Assembly: GCF_902459685.1 (NCBI RefSeq)
Contig: NZ_CABPSF010000003.1
Span: 930,001-994,000 of the forward strand
Reading direction: 5' to 3'
Source of the DNA: Pandoraea iniqua
GTDB lineage: Bacteria; Pseudomonadota; Gammaproteobacteria; Burkholderiales; Burkholderiaceae
DNA: 64,000 nt
The notes under the pieces: generated by a model
Databases searched by the model: none
What the model saw: the letters and a program-made list of their open reading frames with translations, nothing else
What the model was told of the DNA's origin: nothing
Program-made: the position numbers and the translations under genes
In this document: positions 44,703 through 55,002 of the stretch, one piece after another
Layout: each line of letters starts with the position of its first letter
Position numbering within the stretch: position 1 is the stretch's first letter

Positions 44703-47063
44703 ATGACGCAAAACGTAGCCCTTCAGATCGTTCAACGCATCGCCGCCGAACTCAGCGTGCAGCCACGCCAGGTCGCCGCCGCCGTGCAATTGCTGGACGA
44801 AGGCGCCACCGTGCCCTTCATCGCGCGCTACCGCAAGGAAGTGACCGACAACCTCGACGACACGCAACTGCGCACGCTCGAAGAGCGCCTGCTGTACTTG
44901 CGCGAGCTCGAAGACCGCCGCGCGGCGATTCTCACGAGCATCGAGGAACAAGGCAAGCTCACCGACGAGCTGCGCACGGCCATCGTGGCCGCCGAGACGA
45001 AACAGACGCTCGAAGACCTGTATCTCCCGTACAAGCAAAAGCGCCGCACCCGCGCGCAGATCGCCCGCGAAGCCGGCCTCGAGCCGCTCGCCCACGCGCT
45101 GCTCGCCGACCCGACGCTCGACCCGCAAACCGAAGCCGCCAAATTTGTCGACGCCGAAAAGGGCGTGGCCGATGTGAAGGCTGCCCTCGACGGCGCGCGC
45201 GACATTCTTTCCGAACAGTTTGGCGAAACGGCCGAGCTGCTCGGCAAGCTGCGCGACTACCTGTGGAATCAGGGCGTGGTGTCGTCGAAGGTAATCGAAG
45301 GCAAGGAAAACGAGGAAGGCGAGAAATTCCGCGATTACTACGACTACGCCGAGCCGATCGCTTCGGTGCCGTCGCACCGCGCCCTCGCCCTCTTCCGCGG
45401 CCGTAATCTCGGCGTCCTGATGGTCAAGCTCGGTCTTGGCGAAGAACTCGACGTGCAGGTGCCGCACCCGTGCGAAGGCGTTATCGCCGGCCATTTCGGC
45501 ATTCGCAATCAGAGCCGTGCCGCCGACAAGTGGCTGGGCGATGTGTGCCGCTGGTGCTGGCGCGTGAAGGTGCAGCCGCATCTGGAATCCGAATTGCTCA
45601 CGCAAATGCGCGAGAGCGCCGAAAGCGAAGCCATTCGCGTGTTCGCGCGTAACCTCAAGGCGCTGCTGCTCGCCGCACCGGCCGGCCCGAAGAGCGTGAT
45701 CGGTCTGGACCCGGGTCTGCGTACCGGCGTGAAGGTGGCCGTTGTGGACCGCACGGGCAAGCTGCTCGGCACGGACACGATTTATCCGCACGAGCCGCGT
45801 CGCGACTGGGACGGCTCGCTCGCCCGTCTGGCCAAGGTGGTTGCCGCGACCGGCGCCGAACTGGTCAGCATCGGCAACGGCACGGCCTCGCGGGAAACCG
45901 ACAAGCTCGCCCTCGAACTGATCAAGCGTCACCCGGAACTGAAGTTGCAGAAGATCGTGGTGTCGGAAGCCGGCGCCTCGGTCTATTCGGCTTCGGAATT
46001 CGCGGCCAAGGAATTCCCGGAACTCGACGTTTCGCTGCGTGGCGCGGTGTCGATTGCCCGCCGTCTGCAAGATCCGCTGGCCGAGCTGGTGAAGATCGAG
46101 CCGAAGGCGATTGGCGTCGGTCAGTATCAACACGACGTGAATCAGCGCGAACTGGCCCGCATGCTGGACGCCGTGGTCGAAGATTGCGTGAACTTCGTCG
46201 GTGTCGACGTGAACACGGCCTCGGCCCCGCTGCTCGCCCGCGTGTCGGGGCTGAACAGCACGCTCGCGAAGAACATCGTGGACTTCCGCGACAGCAATGG
46301 TCCGTTCGCCAGCCGCGAGGCGCTCAAGAAGGTGCCACGTCTGGGCGACAAGACGTTCGAACAGGCGGCCGGCTTCCTGCGCGTGAATGGCGGCGACAAC
46401 CCGCTGGACCGCTCGTCGGTGCACCCGGAAGCCTACCCGGTGGTCGAGCGCATTCTGGCGAAGATCAAGAAGAGCATCGGCGACGTGATGGGCAACGGTT
46501 CGGTGGTGCGCAGCGTCTCCGCGACCGAGTTCGTCGACGAGCGCTTCGGTCTGCCGACGGTGAAGGACATCCTGACCGAACTGGAAAAGCCGGGCCGCGA
46601 TCCGCGTCCTGAGTTCAAGACGGCGACGTTCCAGGAAGGCGTGGAAAAGATCACCGATCTGAAGCCGGGCATGCAGCTCGAAGGCGTGGTCACGAACGTG
46701 GCGGCATTCGGCGCGTTCATCGACATCGGTGTGCATCAGGACGGTCTGGTGCACGTCTCGGCCATGTCGACCAAGTTCATCAAAGACCCGCACGAAGTCG
46801 TGAAGGCCGGCGATATCGTGAAGGTGAAGGTGCTTGAGGTCGACCCGCGACGCCAGCGCATCTCGCTGACGATGCGCCTGAACGACGACCTGCCGGTGGC
46901 CGGCGAGAACGATCGTCCGGGCGCGGGTGGTGGCGGCGGTGGCGGCCATCGCGGCGGTGGTAATGGCGGCAATGGCGGCAACCGCAGCGGCGGTGGCGGG
47001 CGTCAGCGTGAACCGGAAACGGTGAACGCGATGGCAGCCGCTTTCGCCAAGCTCAAGCGCTAA
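44703..47063 (+). CDS. tex: Tex-family transcription accessory / S1 RNA-binding protein
   Basis: A 786-residue Tex protein. It has an N-terminal helical region, a YqgF/RNase H-like domain starting at [16 protein letters not shown] (about 335), a helix-hairpin-helix pair (about 495-560) and an S1 domain (about 650-725; [21 protein letters not shown]). The end is Gly-rich (about 740-768), coded by GGCGGT-type DNA repeats. Tex binds nucleic acid and influences transcription and toxin expression in some pathogens. ATG 44703 is well placed, and a terminator follows. Confidence 0.95.
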   Translation: MTQNVALQIVQRIAAELSVQPRQVAAAVQLLDEGATVPFIARYRKEVTDNLDDTQLRTLEERLLYLRELEDRRAAILTSIEEQGKLTDELRTAIVAAETKQTLEDLYLPYKQKRRTRAQIAREAGLEPLAHALLADPTLDPQTEAAKFVDAEKGVADVKAALDGARDILSEQFGETAELLGKLRDYLWNQGVVSSKVIEGKENEEGEKFRDYYDYAEPIASVPSHRALALFRGRNLGVLMVKLGLGEELDVQVPHPCEGVIAGHFGIRNQSRAADKWLGDVCRWCWRVKVQPHLESELLTQMRESAESEAIRVFARNLKALLLAAPAGPKSVIGLDPGLRTGVKVAVVDRTGKLLGTDTIYPHEPRRDWDGSLARLAKVVAATGAELVSIGNGTASRETDKLALELIKRHPELKLQKIVVSEAGASVYSASEFAAKEFPELDVSLRGAVSIARRLQDPLAELVKIEPKAIGVGQYQHDVNQRELARMLDAVVEDCVNFVGVDVNTASAPLLARVSGLNSTLAKNIVDFRDSNGPFASREALKKVPRLGDKTFEQAAGFLRVNGGDNPLDRSSVHPEAYPVVERILAKIKKSIGDVMGNGSVVRSVSATEFVDERFGLPTVKDILTELEKPGRDPRPEFKTATFQEGVEKITDLKPGMQLEGVVTNVAAFGAFIDIGVHQDGLVHVSAMSTKFIKDPHEVVKAGDIVKVKVLEVDPRRQRISLTMRLNDDLPVAGENDRPGAGGGGGGGHRGGGNGGNGGNRSGGGGRQREPETVNAMAAAFAKLKR

Positions 47064-47082
47064 GTCAGGCCAGCATAAGAAA

Positions 47083-47116
47083 AAGCCCGCGATCTTCGGA
47101 TTCGCGGGCTTTTTTC
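47083..47116. terminator. bidirectional terminator between tex and kup
   Basis: AAGCCCGCGA (47083-47092) pairs with TCGCGGGCTT (47102-47111), with a T-run after it on the plus strand and an A-run before it, so it can end both the rightward tex and leftward kup transcripts. Confidence 0.9.
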
Positions 47117-47144
47117 ATGACACTCAGATCGCGTCTTTGATCGA

Positions 47145-49037
47145 TCAAATCTCGATCTTCGTCCCCAACTCGACCACACGGTTGGCCGGAATGCTGAAGA
47201 AGTCGGTCGGCTTGGCCGCGTTCTGATGCATCCATGCGAACAGACGTTCGCGCCAGATCGACATCCCCGGCAGCTTGGTCGGCACCACGGTTTCGCGGGC
47301 GAGGAAGAACGACGTATCCATCAGCTCGAAATGCATGTCCGTCTTCTCTTCGAGCAGATGCAGCACTTCCTTCACGTCCGGCGTTTCGTTGAAGCCGAAG
47401 GTCGACACCACGCTATACAAGCCGCCCGTGTGGTCCTTCACTTCCATACGCTTGTCGTCTTCGACGTAAGGCACATCGACCGTGCGGAACGTCAGGAAGA
47501 TGGTGCGCTCGTGCAAGATACGGTTGTGCTTGAGGTTGTGCAGCAAGCTCACCGGCACCAGCGTGTTGCCGCCCGTCAGATAGATCGCCGTGCCCGCCAC
47601 GCGATGCGGCGGATGGGCCAGCAACCCTTGCAGAAACGGCCCCAGCGGAATACCGTCGGCAGCCGTGCGCTCACGCAGCAACTGGCGTCCCTTGTGCCAC
47701 GTCATCAGCATGAAGAACAGGAACGCGCCGAGCGCCAGCGGCAGCCAGCCGCCCTCCTCGACCTTGATCAGGTTCGCGCCAAAGAACGCGAAGTCGACCA
47801 CGAGGAAGCCGGTAATGATCAGCGCCACGAGGAACTTGTTCCAGTTCCAGACCTTGACCATCACCACGCACGCCAGAATCGTCGTAATCACCATCGTCGT
47901 CGTGACGGCAATACCGTACGCCGCAGCAAGATTGCTCGACGACTTGAACGCCAGCACGATCCAGATGATCACCAACAGCAGCGACCAGTTGATCACCGGC
48001 ATGTAGATCTGGCCGATTTCGCGATCGGACGTGTGCAGAATCTTCATGCGCGGCACGTAGCCCAGTTGAATCGCCTGACTGGTCAACGAGAACGCGCCCG
48101 AGATCACGGCCTGCGATGCGATCACGGTCGCCGCCGTGGCGACCACCACCAGCGGCAGCAGCGCCCAGTCCGGTGCCATCAGGAAGAACGGGTTCTCGAT
48201 CGCCTTCGGGTTGCTCAGCAGCAGCGCGCCTTGGCCGAAGTAATTCAGTACCAGCGCCGGGAACACCAGCGCCGTCCATGCGAAGCGAATGGGACGGATA
48301 CCGAAGTGCCCCATGTCGGCATACAGCGCCTCGGCACCGGTCAGCACCAGAAACACCGAGCCCAGCACGATGTAGGCCTGAAGTGCGTGAGTATGAATGA
48401 AATGGATGCCGTAGTACGGGTTGATCGCCTTGATGATCTCGGGCGCCGCGAACATGTTGTACACGCCCAGCACGCCGAGAATCACGAACCACACGACCAT
48501 CACCGGGCCGAACAGGCGGCCCACTTTGGCCGTGCCCGACTTCTGCATCGAAAACAGAATAATCAGGATGACGATGGTGATCGGCAGCACGAACCGCGTC
48601 AGCGATGGCGCCGCGATTTCGAGCCCCTCGACCGCCGACATCACGGAGATGGCTGGTGTGATCACCGCATCCCCGTAGAACATGCACGCCCCGAACATCC
48701 CCAGCATCATGAGCACCGACGCCCACTTGCTGCCCGCGCGCACGCTGCGAAGGCTCAGCGCCATGAGCGCGAGCACGCCGCCCTCGCCCCGGTTGTCGGC
48801 GCGCATCACGAACAGCACGTACTTCAGGGAGACGACGATGACCAGCGCCCAGAACAGCAGCGAGATGATGCCGAACACGGCTTGCTGGTTAAACGGAATG
48901 CCGTGCTGCGGATCGAAACATTCCTTGAGCGCATAGAGCGGGCTGGTGCCGATATCGCCGAAGACGACGCCAATGGCTGCGACCATCAGCGCAGGCATGG
49001 GCTGAGGGCGATGCCCCTGTCGTATGGTTTGCGTCAT
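47145..49037 (-). CDS. kup: low-affinity potassium uptake transporter
   Basis: A 630-residue KUP/HAK/KT-type K+:H+ symporter. The signature [14 protein letters not shown] is at residues 24-37, about 12 hydrophobic helices follow, and the C-terminal 170 residues are the usual hydrophilic cytoplasmic domain. ATG 49037 gives the standard length. A TAGAAT hexamer lies leftward at 49082-49087, but the -35 is weak. It converges with tex and shares its terminator. Confidence 0.95.
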   Translation of the reverse strand: MTQTIRQGHRPQPMPALMVAAIGVVFGDIGTSPLYALKECFDPQHGIPFNQQAVFGIISLLFWALVIVVSLKYVLFVMRADNRGEGGVLALMALSLRSVRAGSKWASVLMMLGMFGACMFYGDAVITPAISVMSAVEGLEIAAPSLTRFVLPITIVILIILFSMQKSGTAKVGRLFGPVMVVWFVILGVLGVYNMFAAPEIIKAINPYYGIHFIHTHALQAYIVLGSVFLVLTGAEALYADMGHFGIRPIRFAWTALVFPALVLNYFGQGALLLSNPKAIENPFFLMAPDWALLPLVVVATAATVIASQAVISGAFSLTSQAIQLGYVPRMKILHTSDREIGQIYMPVINWSLLLVIIWIVLAFKSSSNLAAAYGIAVTTTMVITTILACVVMVKVWNWNKFLVALIITGFLVVDFAFFGANLIKVEEGGWLPLALGAFLFFMLMTWHKGRQLLRERTAADGIPLGPFLQGLLAHPPHRVAGTAIYLTGGNTLVPVSLLHNLKHNRILHERTIFLTFRTVDVPYVEDDKRMEVKDHTGGLYSVVSTFGFNETPDVKEVLHLLEEKTDMHFELMDTSFFLARETVVPTKLPGMSIWRERLFAWMHQNAAKPTDFFSIPANRVVELGTKIEI

Positions 49038-49406
49038 AAGGTTTGGGTAATCGCTTTATTGCGCTGCACAAAATGGGCGCTATTCTAACTGGCTGCCGAG
49101 TCCCTAGCTAGTCGGGACGGCCCCCGAGTGCCGGACGCCACACACGACACGTTTGCTTAGGATAATTGCAGCCGCGCCCCGTGACCAGCGCGCCGCCACG
49201 TGGTTTTCCCGGGCCTTCACGCCACCCCGACCCCACCGGGGTAACGCGCTTTTCACGGCAATTCGAGTTGCAAATGCGAGACATGCGCGATTCGCCGGTC
49301 GACAGTCCCGACAATTGCGTGTAGCGAAAGGGGCATCCCTCTCGATTCCCCATGAAAAAAGCCGCCCGAAGGCGGCTTTCTCATAACCTCACGGCATGCA
49401 ATCGAC
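49038..49406. other. spacer between kup and the DUF2968 gene
   Basis: A 369-base region without a supported gene. It holds the probable kup promoter near 49082 and the terminator of the DUF2968 gene (49359-49378). The middle part (about 49140-49350) has no repeat or RNA fold I can recognise. Confidence 0.5.
49352..49378 (-). terminator. intrinsic terminator of the DUF2968 gene
   Basis: Read leftward, AAGCCGCC-TTCG-GGCGGCTT is followed by TTTTTTC, a UUCG-capped stem with a T-run about 30 bases after the stop at 49407. Confidence 0.9.
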
Positions 49407-50138
49407 TTAGTGGCGCTTGGTCGTCTTGCGGTTGCCGGTGCTCTTGACCGAGCGGACCAGATCGGAGTCGGCGCTGTTCTGCTCGGCTTCCAGCGAACGG
49501 ATCTGACCCTGAAGGTCCGTCAGGCGAATACGCGCTGCGGAGCGTTCGGTTTCGAGTGCCGAAGCCTGCTCACGCACGGCCTGCTGGTTCTGCGCCAGCG
49601 CTTGTTCCTGCTGACGCTGGATTGCCAGATCGCTCTGCACCGCGTTCAGGCGGGCTTCGCTCTCGGCCAACTGACGCTCCATCAGCGACTTCTGCGCTTC
49701 GAGCTTGATGCGGCGAATCTCCACATCGGCCAGCACCTGCGTCTGACGGACGAAGTCACCGTACAGGGCTTCGGCCTTCTTCTCGTTGTTCAGCTTGACC
49801 ACACGCCAGAACTGCCCTTCATGGAACAGTGCGACGTAATACCCCATGGTCTGCGGATAGAACAACAGGCTGGCGCCGTAGCGGCCGTTGTACGTCGTGC
49901 GAAGTTCGGTCACTTCCTTGTTCTGGATGCGATCGCGCAGTTCCTGAATCGTGCCCGAGGCCGAAGCCGGGGCCGAGACACCTTGCGCTGGCACTGCCGG
50001 TGCGGCGAATTGACCGGGCGTCGTCGAACCGGTCACATCCTTGACCGCATCCGCGGCCCCCGCTGACGTCCCCCAGGCTGCCAGGCATGCCACCCCCACG
50101 CCCAACCAAAACCGCCCCCGGCAATCACTGATTTTCAT
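49407..50138 (-). CDS. DUF2968 family secreted protein
   Basis: A 243-residue protein with a signal peptide (cleavage near AGAA at about 28), a segment IQELRDRIQNKEVTELRTTYNGRYGASLLFYPQTMGYYVALF with the DUF2968 pattern, and a long C-terminal coiled coil (about 140-230) ending in a basic tail, KSTGNRKTTKRH. Function is unknown; the fold suggests a periplasmic structural or envelope-stress protein. ATG 50138 follows ACAGGAAAACAG. It has its own terminator and a promoter about 255 bases upstream. Confidence 0.82.
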   Translation of the reverse strand: MKISDCRGRFWLGVGVACLAAWGTSAGAADAVKDVTGSTTPGQFAAPAVPAQGVSAPASASGTIQELRDRIQNKEVTELRTTYNGRYGASLLFYPQTMGYYVALFHEGQFWRVVKLNNEKKAEALYGDFVRQTQVLADVEIRRIKLEAQKSLMERQLAESEARLNAVQSDLAIQRQQEQALAQNQQAVREQASALETERSAARIRLTDLQGQIRSLEAEQNSADSDLVRSVKSTGNRKTTKRH

Positions 50139-50632
50139 CTGATCTGTTTTCCTGTTATCGACCGGATCGTTTAACGACCCTTATGCGTCGCCTTCATTCG
50201 CCCCCCCGGACTCCGCCCCGAGGATCTGAGACCTGCGTATTTTAGCCACGACAGTGTAACGGACATCATGTCCCGCCGCCGTCCTGCCTCTCTCGCCGAT
50301 ACGCTGGTTTGCCCTCGTCCGGATATCTCTGTGTCCCCGGCAGGTGCCCGCGCTGCCGGCAGATAATAACCGCACGCTCACAATAGCCGCCAATTCTATC
50401 CATTGCGCGGCGCTCTTCCAAGCGCGGAATGCAATATTGAGGCGGTAGGATTTCAACTGTTGACACCACGCAACCCTGCAGCCAAAGGTTTTCCCTCAAA
50501 CCGAAGTTGTGTGTCAGACAAATCCCTGCATTGAAGGGTTTTAAAAGGCTATGGCCTACGCAATGCGCGGAAGTGTGCCCGAGACGCTTTTGCGAAGATG
50601 ACCTGCGCAGTGCACGACACGCAGGCATCGCG
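50139..50632. other. 494-base leader/spacer upstream of the DUF2968 gene
   Basis: No gene with coding character is visible on either strand. It contains the TTGGAA-N17-TAGAAT promoter (50393-50421), leftward, and a second -10-like TAAAAT at 50239-50244. The transcribed part (about 50139-50386) has GC-rich inverted segments such as TGCCGGCAG...CTGCCGG. No known riboswitch motif is seen. Confidence 0.5.
50393..50421 (-). promoter_or_regulatory. sigma-70 promoter upstream of the DUF2968 gene
   Basis: Read leftward: TTGGAA (50416-50421), a 17-base spacer, then TAGAAT (50393-50398). Spacing is ideal and each hexamer is close to consensus. The expected transcript starts near 50386, leaving a leader of about 250 bases. 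Confidence 0.6.
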
Positions 50633-52030
50633 TCAGCTTTCGTACTCGCTGGCCAGTTCCGAATCGTTGCCCAGAATCTGGTACTTGCGCATTTTTTCCC
50701 ACAAGACCTTGCGGCTGATGCCCAGCGCATTGGCCGTGTCCTGCCGGCGCCAGCCGTTGGCATCGAGCGCGGCGACGATGCGGGTACGCTCGGTGGCGTC
50801 CCAGCGCGCCCGGTCGGTGAGGGCCCCCGCGCGGGCCGGGTCGTCCGGGCGCACGATCACGCCGGTCGCCAGCGCCTCGAAGATCGCCCGGATGCGGCGT
50901 TCGTCCCACGTCCCCAACTGCCGGTAGATGATGCCCACCCGCTCGGCGATGTTGCGCATTTCGCGCACGTTGCCGGGAAACACACCGCCTTCGACCAGTT
51001 CGCGCAACCAAGGCGGCACCTTGCCGCCGATGTCCGGATCGGACGCGACCTTGCCGAGATACGTGCTGAACACTGCCAGCTTGTCGATCGGCCCGCGCTC
51101 TTCAAGACTGGGAATGTGCAACTCGATCACCGCCAGCCGATAGAACAGGTCGGCACGGAACAGTTCGTCGCGCACCATCGACTTCAGGTTCTTGTTGGTG
51201 GCCGCCACCAGCCGGAAATCCAGCTTCACGGGCTGCACCGAGCCCAGACGCGTGACCGCGCTGTCTTCCAGCACGCGCAGCAGTTTCACCTGTTGATAAA
51301 GCGGCAGGTCGCCGATTTCATCAAGGAACAGCGTGCCGTCGTTGGCTTGCTCGAAATAGCCCTTGTGCGAATACAGCGCCCCTGTGAACGCGCCCTTGGC
51401 GTGCCCGAAGAAATGCGATTCGAACAGGCCGTCGGGAATCGCGCCGCAGTTCACGGCGACGAACGGCCCCTGTCCGTAGTGGGTCTGTTTGTCGTGCAGC
51501 AGACGGGCGATGCGCTCCTTGCCGACACCGGTTTCGCCGTGAATCATCACGTTGGAATCGCAATCGGCGAACGCGTCGACTTCGGCCAGCAGGTTGAGCA
51601 TGGCACTCGATTGCGCCACGAGCGGATCGGCCGGCGCCGGCGCGCGGTCGGCCTCGGCAATCGCGCCCGACAGTTTGAAGATGAGCGTGCGCAGTTCGGC
51701 GCCGGAAAAGTCGAGCGTGAGGATGTTGCTGTATTCGGGCGGATACGTGCGCGGATCGTTCTCGCGCGGCGCGGTCGCGACCCAGATCACCGGCATGCCG
51801 TGACCGAGTTGCCACTCGTGCGCGTTGGTGGCCGCCCCTTCGATCACCGAGACACTCACCACCGCGATTGACGCCCGCGTCTTGGTGCGCTCGCGCGACA
51901 GGTCGGCACCGTCGGCGCGAATCACTTCCATGTCGAAACTGGCGAGGCAATGCGCCACCCGGTCGGCAATGTCGGACTTGCCTTCCCACACATACACGTC
52001 GAGGTCTTCACGTACTGGCTTGCTTTTCAT
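50633..52030 (-). CDS. sigma-54 activator with degenerate receiver (VpsR-like)
   Basis: A 465-residue NtrC-type activator. Residues 1-130 look like a receiver fold, but the strand that should end in the phosphorylated Asp reads SIAVVSVSV (54-62) with no Asp, so it is probably not phosphorylated in the usual way; this resembles VpsR-type regulators. The AAA+ domain has Walker A GETGVGKE (165-172), the sigma-54 contact loop GAFTGA (213-218) and DEIG (237-240). A Fis-type helix-turn-helix ends it (about 428-449). It is the last gene after the tad operon on the same strand, 112 bases from tadG, so it may control pilus genes, perhaps in response to c-di-GMP (inference). Confidence 0.88.
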   Translation of the reverse strand: MKSKPVREDLDVYVWEGKSDIADRVAHCLASFDMEVIRADGADLSRERTKTRASIAVVSVSVIEGAATNAHEWQLGHGMPVIWVATAPRENDPRTYPPEYSNILTLDFSGAELRTLIFKLSGAIAEADRAPAPADPLVAQSSAMLNLLAEVDAFADCDSNVMIHGETGVGKERIARLLHDKQTHYGQGPFVAVNCGAIPDGLFESHFFGHAKGAFTGALYSHKGYFEQANDGTLFLDEIGDLPLYQQVKLLRVLEDSAVTRLGSVQPVKLDFRLVAATNKNLKSMVRDELFRADLFYRLAVIELHIPSLEERGPIDKLAVFSTYLGKVASDPDIGGKVPPWLRELVEGGVFPGNVREMRNIAERVGIIYRQLGTWDERRIRAIFEALATGVIVRPDDPARAGALTDRARWDATERTRIVAALDANGWRRQDTANALGISRKVLWEKMRKYQILGNDSELASEYES

Positions 52031-52090
52031 GCTTTTCCGCTGGTCGCCGGACGCCCCCGGGCGTCCGTCATGGTGAAGTTTTGTCGTCGG

Positions 52091-52122
52091 GTTATCGCGT
52101 TATCGGGTTATCGCGTTATCGG
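52091..52122. repeat. 8-bp tandem repeat (GTTATCGS), four copies
   Basis: GTTATCGC and GTTATCGG alternate twice (a 16-bp unit twice), followed by a decayed copy GTGATGTC at 52123-52130. The array lies 60 bases upstream of the sigma-54 activator start and 20 bases beyond the tadG stop. Confidence 0.9.
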
Positions 52123-52142
52123 GTGATGTCTTATGAACTCCG

Positions 52143-54296
52143 CTAATACACCAGTTGCACCAGCCCGTTCTGGCAGTTGATGCTGTCCACCGTCACCGTC
52201 GTCATGCCGAGCGTGATACCGAGCGCGTTGAGCAGCGTGTTGAGCAACGTGCTGATCGGCGTGAGAAGCGGGTTGAGCAGCGTGTAGAGAATGCTGCCGA
52301 GCACGGGGGAGATGTTACTGGTGCTGAGTCCGCTCTTCACGTTGTCGATCCGGCACTGATTCGCCCCGCTGCCCGACAGATTGCAAAGCAGATCGGAGAG
52401 ACCGCCCAGCAGCCCGTTCACGATGCCGCCGAGGGTGTTCACCAACCCGGTGACAAGCCCCCCAACGCCGCCCAGCACTTGCGGCAGATTCAGCGTCAGC
52501 ACACCACCCAGCGTTGTGCCCAGCGCATTCACCGTGGATTGAAGGCCGTTTGCGGCGTTGCTCAGGAACCCGTTGACCGTCGAAATCGTCGACCCGACCG
52601 CCGCACTCGGCACGTTGCCCACCAGCCCGCCGGCGACCGTATCCGACGAAGACGAGCCCGACGCGCTCACATCCAGCGACAACCCTGTCAGCAGTGCCGA
52701 CACGATCTGGCTGAGATTCACGCTCGAGCCGATCGGCCCGACCTTCTGCGGGAACGGTCCGCTGAACGTAATCGGCGCGGGCGAATTCGTCACCAGCGAC
52801 AGATTCACGTTGCCCGAAACGCTGATCAGGTTGAGCAACTTGGCGATGGTCACGCGGTTGGTCATCAGCGTGGTGCAACTGGCCGGATTGGTCTTCACGT
52901 TCACACCGCTGGCCGCCGCACCGACGCAAACATTGACCAGCCCCGAGTTCACCTGAATCGTCGTCGACGGCGTCGCGCCGCACTGCACCGACGTGACCGT
53001 CCCGGTCGACTGCGCGACTTCGATCACCAAGGGCAGATTCAGCGTCGTACCCAGCGAGTTGAGCAACGCGCCCGCGACCGAGCCCAATGACCCGGAAGCG
53101 GCTGCCGTGTTGATCGTGAGGAACAACCGCACCTGTGCCGTCGTGGCCTTGGCCCCTACGCCGCCGACACCTACCTGCGGCGGCGAGATGACGTTCGCGC
53201 TGGCCGTCACGGCATTGCCGAGAATACTGAGCCCATTGATCGCAATCGCGTTATTCCCGTTCGCACCGACGATAGCCGCCGTAATCAGATCGGCGACGCC
53301 GATGTTGGCAGTGAGTGCGTTGGCGGCCGTCACACCGGCGGCATCGATATTCGCGATGATGCCGGGGCTCGTCGCGGTACCCAGCAACTGAATCGGCAGA
53401 CTCAATACCGGGCTGTTGCCGAACACATTGATCAGGTTACCCAGTGCGGTCACCGACGCCGACAACGCACCGTTCTGCGTCGCGAGTGCGGTGTTCGTTG
53501 CACTGAGCAGGGCCCCCAGCGTCAGGTTCTTCACCGCCGCCACGCCGGAGAGCGACGCCACCGTCACGTCGCCTGTCACCGGCACACCCAGCGCCTGCAA
53601 CAGCCCTTGCGGCGTGATGTTCACCCCGACGAGCTGCTGTGCCGCGCCGACATAAAGCGTTGGCGAAATCCCGATCGATTGCAGCAACGGCGCGAGCACC
53701 GAATTATTGGCATTCAGTGCCAGCAGGCCCGAGTCGACGGTGAACGTCACTACGGCCGGCGCCTTGCGGGCGATCGCCGTCGCCGTGATGTTGCGCGTGC
53801 CCGTGAGTTGGAAGAACGAGACCACCGGCAGGGTGAGCGTCACCTGCACGGCATTACCGCTGGCCGCGCCGCCCGAGCCGACCGGCGCAAACGTGCCGGG
53901 CGTCGTGGCGCTCGCGGTCGGATTCGTCCAGATGCCGCACGCCGTCGCCACCGTCGTATTGGCCGCGTCTGCGCCCAGATTCGCCGTCACGTTCGCGCGG
54001 GCCACCGTGTCGTACGAGGTGGCGTTGGCGCAGCCCGGCAGCGTCTGCGCCCCTGCGAGCGCCGCCATGTCGGCGGTGCGTTGCAGGTCGCGCCGCTTCA
54101 TGAAGGCATAGCCCGCGTCGATGGCCAACGCGAGAATCAGCACCACGATGACGAAGGAAAACGCCACGATCGGCACCGAGCCACGCTGACGCCCGCCCGG
54201 CCGGCGCAGATTGCCCAGCCATGTTGCAGGGTTGCCACGAGGCGCGGCGGATGCCGCGGGGCGAGCCGTTTTGCGCGTGCGCGCACGGGGTGTCAT
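52143..54296 (-). CDS. tadG: TadG-like pilus assembly protein (DUF2134)
   Basis: A 717-residue TadG-related protein. A basic N-terminus is followed by the typical single membrane segment (about 42-64, PIVAFSFVIVVLILALAID) and a pseudopilin-like region AGYAFMKRRDLQRTADMAALAGAQTL. The rest is an Asn/Leu/Gly/Thr-rich extracytoplasmic domain, probably beta-rich, with several LGNLI/LGTTL-like motifs and paired cysteines near the C-terminus (LLCNLSGSGANQC). It lacks an obvious von Willebrand A MIDAS (DxSxS) that some TadG proteins carry. It is longer than the TadG proteins I know. It starts 6 bases after the DUF3613 gene stop. Confidence 0.85.
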   Translation of the reverse strand: MTPRARTRKTARPAASAAPRGNPATWLGNLRRPGGRQRGSVPIVAFSFVIVVLILALAIDAGYAFMKRRDLQRTADMAALAGAQTLPGCANATSYDTVARANVTANLGADAANTTVATACGIWTNPTASATTPGTFAPVGSGGAASGNAVQVTLTLPVVSFFQLTGTRNITATAIARKAPAVVTFTVDSGLLALNANNSVLAPLLQSIGISPTLYVGAAQQLVGVNITPQGLLQALGVPVTGDVTVASLSGVAAVKNLTLGALLSATNTALATQNGALSASVTALGNLINVFGNSPVLSLPIQLLGTATSPGIIANIDAAGVTAANALTANIGVADLITAAIVGANGNNAIAINGLSILGNAVTASANVISPPQVGVGGVGAKATTAQVRLFLTINTAAASGSLGSVAGALLNSLGTTLNLPLVIEVAQSTGTVTSVQCGATPSTTIQVNSGLVNVCVGAAASGVNVKTNPASCTTLMTNRVTIAKLLNLISVSGNVNLSLVTNSPAPITFSGPFPQKVGPIGSSVNLSQIVSALLTGLSLDVSASGSSSSDTVAGGLVGNVPSAAVGSTISTVNGFLSNAANGLQSTVNALGTTLGGVLTLNLPQVLGGVGGLVTGLVNTLGGIVNGLLGGLSDLLCNLSGSGANQCRIDNVKSGLSTSNISPVLGSILYTLLNPLLTPISTLLNTLLNALGITLGMTTVTVDSINCQNGLVQLVY

Positions 54297-54302
54297 GAGG
54301 AA

Positions 54303-54929
54303 TTACTGGCTCGCGCCAGCCCCTCCACCGGAAACCGCCCCGCCACCGCCACCGCCCCCTCCGCCCGCGCTATCGCTTTGCACCATCGTCGGGTAGAACG
54401 CGGGAATGGCGTAGTTGAAGCTGTCGAGATAACGCCTATAAGCCCGCGACGCCGTGGCACCGAGCATCGGCAAGCCGCGCCCTGCCGCCAGATTGCTCGC
54501 CTGCAACGTGAGCAACGCTTCGGTCTCGTCGCCCAGCATGCCGTCTGCGGCGTGCTCGCCCACGCGTAACGGTGTCGTGCGGCGCACGGAGTTCGGTGGC
54601 ACACGGCTGACCTGCGCAGCCTGCGCCGGTTGGGCTGCGGGTGCCGTCTGCGTGGCTTGCCCGACCGTCGCATCCGGCGATGGAATTTGCTGGACCGTAG
54701 CGGTATTCGCGGGTGCAGCGGTGGCCTGCGCCACCGTGCGCGCATCGGCACCGCCCATCTGTCCGGTCAGGGGGGCCGTTTGCGCGCCAGCCCAGTTTGC
54801 GTACAGCGCGAGTGCGATACCCGCAAGGCATGGCACGCCGAGACCGCGCCGGCCCGGCACGTCCCGATCTGCCGCCCGGGGCTGCGGGGAGAGTCTCTCC
54901 CTTCGTTGCATTTGGCCTGCCATCATCAC
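54303..54929 (-). CDS. DUF3613 protein of the tad cluster
   Basis: A 208-residue secreted-type protein with an N-terminal hydrophobic segment (LAGIALALYANWAGAQ), an Ala/Thr/Gln-rich spacer and a C-terminal motif resembling DUF3613: GDETEALLTLQASNLAAGRGLPMLG followed by AYRRYLDSFNYAIP. A Gly run (Gly9) sits near the end. DUF3613 proteins occur in tad clusters of Burkholderiaceae; their role is unknown. The start codon (MMMAGQ, 54929) is uncertain by a few residues. Confidence 0.75.
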   Translation of the reverse strand: MMMAGQMQRRERLSPQPRAADRDVPGRRGLGVPCLAGIALALYANWAGAQTAPLTGQMGGADARTVAQATAAPANTATVQQIPSPDATVGQATQTAPAAQPAQAAQVSRVPPNSVRRTTPLRVGEHAADGMLGDETEALLTLQASNLAAGRGLPMLGATASRAYRRYLDSFNYAIPAFYPTMVQSDSAGGGGGGGGGAVSGGGAGASQ

Positions 54930-55002
54930 GTCTCCCTGAAGTTGCGTGACTACTTATGCGTGACTGGTGCTGTGGGCGTCGTTGTGAATGCGATGCCTGC
55001 GC

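Noticed and set aside
44655-46949. Minus-strand open frame opposite tex
   Set aside because: Tex is unmistakable on the plus strand; the antisense frame has no motif.
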